From Polyangiaceae bacterium (GTDB taxonomy: Bacteria; Myxococcota_A; Polyangia; Polyangiales; Polyangiaceae), in NCBI GenBank assembly GCA_013214025.1, contig JABSRN010000041.1, forward strand, positions 96,553 to 160,552: a stretch of DNA of 64,000 nucleotides, in the 5' to 3' direction. Position 1 is the stretch's first letter, and the number at the start of each line of letters is the position of its first letter. A model generated the notes under the pieces. The model saw nothing but the letters and a program-made list of their open reading frames with translations. It ran no database searches and had not been told where the DNA came from. Positions 59,246-64,000 of this stretch are shown here, piece by piece. A program made the translations under genes and the position numbers.

Positions 59246-62200
59246 AAAGAGTCACCACGTTTTCTAGCGGAGCGAGCTCGGACTGAGAGGTCTCCACCCG
59301 GAAGCTCTGGCCGTCCCACGTGATGTCGCAGCGTTGGACGGTGAGCGGGACGCTGCGGTGAGCGGACGCTAGAGTCGCGTTCAGGGTAGCCGACTTCATA
59401 TGTTCCGGTGACAGCATGGCAGCGGCTAGGCCGACTGGGGAGCTCGAGAGCAGATCGCCTGTCCGGAGCGCTTGTTTCTCGAACTCGGTGCTGAGGGCAA
59501 AGCGGCTCTGCAGATCCGCCCAGGTCACGACTACCAGAGCCCCTGGCCCGTCGAAGAGTTGCAGCTCCTTGAGTCGTCGCGTGATCTGTTCGCGTTTGTC
59601 TTGGTTCTTCTCGCTCACTAATAGCCGTCCGAGACGAGCCGCTGATGAGAGGCGAGCCCAATGACGAGGATCCTCCGGGCCCGGGTTGCCCTGGGCGTTG
59701 GCCACGCGTCGCTCCAGCCGCAGGGCTTCGTCGATTCTGCCGGTCCCCGCAGCCGCGGCTGCCAGTCGCAGCCAAGCGTTGGCGCTCGGATTCGAAGCCG
59801 AGGTGAGCGTCTTGTACTGGGAGTAGGCCTGGTCGAACCAGCCGTGACCCAGATAGATATCCCCCAGTAGCTCCCGGGACTTGGCATTGTGGGGATCAAA
59901 TTCCACAATCTCGGAGTAGATGCGGAGGGCCTCGTCGCTCTTGCCCGCCACGGCGAGCACATCGCCGAGCCGTTTGGCGAGCTGAGGGGTAAGCAGTCCG
60001 CGCTCACGCAGTCGACGAGCCTGGCTCACAGCTTCGGTGGAGCGTCCTGCTTGGGATAACAAGTAGACTAAGCGGATTTGCCCGTTGGAATCGTCGCCGG
60101 TGCCGACCAAGATCTCTTGGAGTCGTGAGAGCCGCGCCTCGATACTCCCGAGTTCACTCAGTTCGAGATCCACGCGGTTCCAGTCCACATCCGTGTTGAA
60201 GATCCGGGCTTCGATGACCGCGATGACACGCTCGTTGACGGTTCGTCGCAATACGAGCTGGGCCAAGAACTTCTGTACGTTCGGGCGGGTGGCGAAGTAG
60301 TGAAGCAACAGCCCCACCGCGACGTGCTCCTCGCCGGAAACGGTTCGGGTGTAAGCCTGGAGCAGGCGCAAGAAGCTGCGCTCGGCTCGCCAGTCGCCGA
60401 GTTCGCAGGTTTTTTTTGCGGCCTGGTAGTGCCAGATCAGTTCTGCACCGGTCTGGGCTTTGGAGAGTCGTTTCTTCCACAACAGGGAGCGCTGCCAGAG
60501 GGGACGCCGCGCCCCATCGCTGCAGGTCGTGGGGGCGAGATTCTGTCGGTGTAGCCGCGCCCGCAATGCCGCGTTGTGCGCGACTTTACGTTTGCTCGGG
60601 GCCGCATGTTTGCGAGAGGACAGGTCCTTTCTCGGTAAGATCGGACCGGTTCCGTCTTTCTGTCGCCTGAATCCGCCGGCGGTACCGAGATTATTCAGAG
60701 ATTTATCGTCGCTGAGCGACGTCTTGTCGATGTTGCCCCAGGAGCCCATGGCACCTTCCTCGGTGGCATCTTCCTCTTTACCCATGCTGGCCGCGGCCTG
60801 GTCGAGGAGCGATGTGTCGAGTTTCGCCTTGCTCGCGAGACGCCCGGCTATGGACGGTGATTTTTTGGTGACCTTCGCCGCTCGGCCAGAGCTCGGGGCC
60901 TGTTCCGCGATTGTGGATTTGCCTTCCGTATCCCGAACGGACTGGAGGCGCTGTTGTTTCGCCTCTTTCTCGGCGCTGGCGGTCATGGCGGTAGGCTCCG
61001 GGGACTGTTCGCTGCTCGGCATGGCGTGGTCACAGCCCAGCGCTAGAAATCCCGCAGTCGCGAGCAATGGCCGTGATTGCGACACACCGTGTAGGGACGC
61101 GAGCTGGACACCGCGAAGGGGCGAGTGTTCCCGCGAAATTCCCATGGCGGCGTAGGCGGCTTCGCTATTGAGCGCAAGAATGCTCGTAAACGGCGTGAGC
61201 AGTCCGTACTTTTTGCCGAGGTTGACGATGCGGCCTCGGGGTACATCTCCGTCGGCGCCTTCACCGAGCAGTTTGCGCACGTAGGCGGCCGCCCATAGGC
61301 GCGGGACGTAGGCGCTGAGCACGCTGTCCTGTTGTTCAACAGCGTAGGTTTCCCGGAACTCCTTGTTGCCGAGACGACCGCTCACTTTGATTTCCGAGGG
61401 CAGCTGGTGGTGGCTCCGGGCGAGCACCACCAGTTCGCTCCCGCGACTCACCTTGCCCAGCGAGCTCTGGAAGACGGAGTCGAGGCCGGCACCGAGATCG
61501 ATCTTGATCTCGCTGAGCGTGGGCTGCTTGAGCGCGGAGGCCAGGTGCAGGGCCGTGGGGGTGCTCTCTTCGGCCGTGCTTAGACGGAAATGTTTGCCGC
61601 CGGCTGCATGGGCTAGGGCACCGAGAGTGGAGTGATTGGCCTCGCTGCCGACGCCGACGGTGAAGAGCCGCGCTTTGGACGTGCTCAGGGAGCGCCGCAG
61701 GCGATCGGTCAGTTGCTCGGCAGACAGCGCGCCGGAAGTGGGGTTGCCATCGCCGATGTAAACGAGGGCGGGTTGTTCGGCGCCGTGCAAGCGCTGAAGT
61801 CCTGTATCAAACAGCGCCGAGAGATCTGTCGCCCCGCCATTGGGGTGATCGGCCAACTGTTGCAAGGCTGCCGAAATTTGTTTGTCGTCCGCTGGGGAGA
61901 GCCCGGCGCTGGGATGCAAGATCTTCGGTGTTACGTCCAGCGCGACCAAGGCGAATCGGTCGTCGGGGCTGAGCGCTCGTAACACCGCCTCGGCTGTGCG
62001 CACCTGAAGCTGTCGTTGGGATTCGTCTCCGCCAGCAGAGGTGTCGACCACCACCACCACGTCGGCCCGTTGTTTGCCGAGACTGCCCCAGTCCAGCTGC
62101 GGGGTGTAACGTACCATCAGATAGTCGGCGCTGTCGTTGCCGGCCCGAAACCGTGCGATGCGAATGGCCGGGGACTTTTCCGCCGTGGTAGCTTCGATCT

Positions 62201-63449
62201 GGAAGTCGGCTCGGGGCGTGAAGCCGGAGCGCCGCATGCTCACCACTTTTCCGCCCGCCTCGACTCGCGCGTCCGCTCCGGTACTGATAGTCATTTCCTT
62301 GCCGGCGTCACCCAGATCCACCGTGAGGGAAAACTCGCCGATGCGCACGGCTTTGCCGCGACTCATCGGATAGGAGTATCGGAGCTTGCCTGCCGTCACG
62401 GGATAGAGCTCAAGATAACGCACTACTACTCGGCGCTGGCCCATGCCGGGCACAGGGAAGATGCGGGCACGGTAGCTATGACCGTCCACCCACTCGAAGA
62501 TCGCGGGGGCGTGACCTTCTGACTTGGCGGAGCTGTATTGTTTACTGGCTTCCCGCTTCTCGATGAACTCGCCTTCCACCAGCTGGCCGTCAGTCTCCAC
62601 CGCAAAACTGGTAACGCTGGCGTTTTCGGGGACGGTGAACCAGTACCAACCTTCCACGGCGTGTTCGCCAGGATTAAAAAACGTCTGGTCGACTTCGGTT
62701 TCGCTGATGCCGTCGCGCAGCACCGCGCGCACGCTCTGTTGGAGTACCTCAAGAGTCCGGGCGGGGGAGCCGGGGGCGGCGTGGGCATCCACTCCGTAAA
62801 TCGTGCCGCTGCCGGCTCCGTAATTCGCGGCAGACGAGTAGTCCGCCATGCCACCGGTCCAGTCGCTCCATAGCGTGACGGGTTTTACTTGGGGCGCCGA
62901 CTGGTTCTTGACGACTGCTGACTCCCCCGCGCTCAGTTCGACTCGTGCCTTCGACGCGGTGACGATGGCACGGCCCCGGGCCACGTACACGGTCTGGCTA
63001 TTGTCCATGTGGCGGATGCTGAGGCCAGCGTCCAGGCTGGTGATGGTCGTCTCGCCGGCGTGGTGCTGGAGACCGGGCTTCTCGGTTGCCGGCATTTCGA
63101 GCCAGTATTCTCCTTGGCGGAGCGTGACGGCCTCGGCTGATAGTTTGATATCGGTGTTGCCGCGCAAAAATATCGTGGAGCCATCCAGCAGGCGCACGAG
63201 GGCGCGTGCGCCGCTGTCCGTCCGCAGTCGGCTGCCCGCTACGATGGCGGCACCCGACTGAGCCGGTGTCGTTTTTGTTTCCCCGATCCAGACGCCGCCC
63301 GCGGCGAGTTCCAAGCGGGCCTGGAGGAGCTGGGCTTTCACCGGTACCGGTGGCTGACGAAAATAGAGTATCGCCGTGAGCAGCATTACGCTGGCCACCA
63401 ACAGACCGGGTCGGAGGAGATCTCGAACTGGAATTGCGGGAAGAAACAT
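59244..63449 (-). CDS. large FecR-VIT-VWA-TPR envelope protein
   Basis: 1401 aa in five parts. The order is: an N-terminal membrane anchor (about 10-30); a FecR-like beta region (about 60-190, GSRLRTDSGARALVRLLDGS); a vault-inter-alpha-trypsin (VIT) domain (about 230-360, VDQTFFNPGEHAVEGWYWF); and a von Willebrand A domain from D469. The VWA metal motif is DTSAGGDES, so the third key residue (serine of DxSxS) is glycine, while ATDLSALFDT and IGDGNPTSG keep the other ligands. A second hydrophobic stretch with a lipobox-like GFLALGC (Cys806), a long charged linker, and a TPR-like C-terminus (about 1180-1280) follow. VIT-VWA proteins are usually extracytoplasmic assembly or signalling scaffolds; the role here is unknown. 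It is monocistronic. Confidence 0.85.
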   Translation of the reverse strand: MFLPAIPVRDLLRPGLLVASVMLLTAILYFRQPPVPVKAQLLQARLELAAGGVWIGETKTTPAQSGAAIVAGSRLRTDSGARALVRLLDGSTIFLRGNTDIKLSAEAVTLRQGEYWLEMPATEKPGLQHHAGETTITSLDAGLSIRHMDNSQTVYVARGRAIVTASKARVELSAGESAVVKNQSAPQVKPVTLWSDWTGGMADYSSAANYGAGSGTIYGVDAHAAPGSPARTLEVLQQSVRAVLRDGISETEVDQTFFNPGEHAVEGWYWFTVPENASVTSFAVETDGQLVEGEFIEKREASKQYSSAKSEGHAPAIFEWVDGHSYRARIFPVPGMGQRRVVVRYLELYPVTAGKLRYSYPMSRGKAVRIGEFSLTVDLGDAGKEMTISTGADARVEAGGKVVSMRRSGFTPRADFQIEATTAEKSPAIRIARFRAGNDSADYLMVRYTPQLDWGSLGKQRADVVVVVDTSAGGDESQRQLQVRTAEAVLRALSPDDRFALVALDVTPKILHPSAGLSPADDKQISAALQQLADHPNGGATDLSALFDTGLQRLHGAEQPALVYIGDGNPTSGALSAEQLTDRLRRSLSTSKARLFTVGVGSEANHSTLGALAHAAGGKHFRLSTAEESTPTALHLASALKQPTLSEIKIDLGAGLDSVFQSSLGKVSRGSELVVLARSHHQLPSEIKVSGRLGNKEFRETYAVEQQDSVLSAYVPRLWAAAYVRKLLGEGADGDVPRGRIVNLGKKYGLLTPFTSILALNSEAAYAAMGISREHSPLRGVQLASLHGVSQSRPLLATAGFLALGCDHAMPSSEQSPEPTAMTASAEKEAKQQRLQSVRDTEGKSTIAEQAPSSGRAAKVTKKSPSIAGRLASKAKLDTSLLDQAAASMGKEEDATEEGAMGSWGNIDKTSLSDDKSLNNLGTAGGFRRQKDGTGPILPRKDLSSRKHAAPSKRKVAHNAALRARLHRQNLAPTTCSDGARRPLWQRSLLWKKRLSKAQTGAELIWHYQAAKKTCELGDWRAERSFLRLLQAYTRTVSGEEHVAVGLLLHYFATRPNVQKFLAQLVLRRTVNERVIAVIEARIFNTDVDWNRVDLELSELGSIEARLSRLQEILVGTGDDSNGQIRLVYLLSQAGRSTEAVSQARRLRERGLLTPQLAKRLGDVLAVAGKSDEALRIYSEIVEFDPHNAKSRELLGDIYLGHGWFDQAYSQYKTLTSASNPSANAWLRLAAAAAGTGRIDEALRLERRVANAQGNPGPEDPRHWARLSSAARLGRLLVSEKNQDKREQITRRLKELQLFDGPGALVVVTWADLQSRFALSTEFEKQALRTGDLLSSSPVGLAAAMLSPEHMKSATLNATLASAHRSVPLTVQRCDITWDGQSFRVETSQSELAPLENVVTL

Positions 63450-63767
63450 TTGGGTCCTGGGGGCGCTAGAGCTGTCGGATGGCTGATGCTAGGAACGCGG
63501 CCGCCCGCCCGACTATTCGCGCGGGCGACTCTTTTTGCGTTGGGTGCGCTGATAGGACCCCCGAGCTCTGTCCCCATTGGGTGTCAGCTGCAGGAATCGA
63601 CTGAAGTTCTGCTGGAATAGCCGTGAATATCCGTGGAGGGGTGAACGTGGGGCGGCGTTTGCCCGGCCTCAGATCCAGAGGAGTCCTTAAGAACGGTGGA
63701 GCCAGCCTGATCGGGGGCAGCACACACCGATTGCTACCGGGCGAGCTTTGATTGGGGATCGGTGAAG
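63450..63767. other. 318-bp intergenic region, no gene seen
   Basis: Upstream of the 1401-residue protein gene and outside the insertion sequence. It should hold that gene's promoter, though I see no convincing -35/-10 pair. It includes the plus-oriented terminator-like hairpin at 63502-63536. ORFs crossing it are short and unsupported. Confidence 0.5.
63502..63536 (+). terminator. orphan terminator-like hairpin
   Basis: CGCCCGC (63502-63508) and GCGGGCG (63521-63527) form a seven-base stem with a 12-base loop, followed by ACTC and five T (63532-63536). The T-run is on the plus strand although no plus gene lies to the left for 4 kb. It would be antisense to the leader of the minus gene at 63449. 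Confidence 0.45.
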
Positions 63768-64000
63768 TGGTCCCGTCATAGCGGACACCCTGGGAGGGGG
63801 TTACTCTCCCGCGTGGAGTCCAAAGTTGACCAAGCCCAAGAAGAAAAGAACGAAGAAATCGAGGAGCCGGTATACGGCCCAATTCAAAGCTGAGGCGGTG
63901 CGAGCTGTGGAATCTCGTGGCAATCGAACGATCGGCGAGGTCGCATCAAGCCTCGGGGTTGCCGAAGCGCTGCTTCACAGCTGGAAGAGCCGAATGACAG
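63768..64000 (+). mobile_element. left end of an IS3-type insertion sequence (partial)
   Basis: A probable terminal inverted repeat begins near 63768 (TGGTCCCGTCATAGCGGACA), followed after about 58 bases by the first transposase frame. The element runs off the window, so its right end and target duplication cannot be checked. The exact first base is an estimate from the IS3-like TGG...GGACACC pattern. Confidence 0.55.
63826..64000 (+). CDS. IS3-family transposase OrfA, N-terminal part
   Basis: Truncated by the window edge; 58 codons visible from TTG 63826. A basic head (TKPKKKRTKKSRSR) precedes the HTH_Tnp_1 pattern YTAQFKAEAVRAVES, then TIGEVASSLGVAEALLHSWK, the helix-turn-helix that binds the element's ends. 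In IS3 elements this OrfA is followed by OrfB joined through a -1 frameshift. OrfB is not in the window. Confidence 0.82.
   Translation, partial: MTKPKKKRTKKSRSRYTAQFKAEAVRAVESRGNRTIGEVASSLGVAEALLHSWKSRMT

Noticed and set aside
63466..63882. 138-codon minus-strand frame across the IS boundary
   Set aside because: It spans the junction between native DNA and the insertion, so it cannot be an old gene. It has no ribosome site or family pattern.

Overview
The window reads as chromosomal DNA of a Gram-negative, lipoprotein-rich bacterium of the former Deltaproteobacteria, most likely Myxococcota or Bradymonadota. Three things support this. There is a bacterial mevalonate operon with a class II HMG-CoA reductase. 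There are many lipobox-bearing proteins with TPR, VWA or FecR/VIT domains. There is an outer-membrane assembly pair, TamA-TamB. Codon use is moderately GC-rich and uniform, so nearly all of the window looks native. The clear exception is the left end of an IS3-type insertion sequence at the right edge. I saw no tRNA, rRNA or CRISPR array.

Layout. 1-3.7 kb: end of a complex I operon (a nuoL-position gene with a PKD-like tail, nuoM, nuoN). 3.9-7.2 kb: small lipoproteins and an unplaced ORF that carries a strong 15-bp hairpin. 7.2-12.7 kb (minus): isoprenoid operon in transcription order prenyl synthase, mevalonate kinase, diphosphomevalonate decarboxylase, phosphomevalonate kinase, HMG-CoA reductase. 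It has a well-formed promoter abutting the first start codon. The divergent fni (type 2 IPP isomerase) heads a plus-strand run: fni, lipoprotein, membrane-fused spermidine-synthase-like protein, polytopic membrane protein. This run converges on a second, paralogous spermidine-synthase-like membrane protein at 19-21.4 kb. 21.4-29 kb: CheY-like regulator coupled to trpF, a double-hotdog thioesterase with an altered phosphoesterase, glnE and a zinc-independent-type hemB.

29.4-37.7 kb: a DUF444 (YeaH-type) plus SpoVR pair without PrkA, a TPR lipoprotein, thiE, holB, a TetR regulator and a repeat-bearing small lipoprotein. 37.9-45 kb: divergent vanW-family gene and uvrC, a cysteine-rich VWA lipoprotein behind a palindrome-flanked promoter, and an OmpR-type regulator without a kinase. 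45-46.9 kb: a degenerate LytM-like secreted protein and a methyltransferase, separated by a region with a possible pseudoknot and 16-bp direct repeats. 46.9-53.4 kb (minus): tamA-tamB. 53.5-59.2 kb: a lipoprotein, a calcineurin-type phosphatase, a membrane sulfatase/phosphoethanolamine-transferase-like enzyme, a hypothetical anchored protein and rsmE. 59.2-63.4 kb (minus): a 1401-residue FecR-VIT-VWA-TPR protein. 63.77-64 kb: IS end.

Functionally, the window joins respiration, isoprenoid precursor synthesis, nitrogen control (glnE), tetrapyrrole, thiamine and tryptophan steps, DNA repair and envelope biogenesis. The least explained part, and the best candidate for an undescribed system, is the 13.9-21.4 kb block. 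There two paralogous membrane-fused spermidine-synthase-like proteins share a signature that lacks one of the expected catalytic aspartates. They surround an unrecognised membrane protein and follow a surface lipoprotein and the IPP isomerase.
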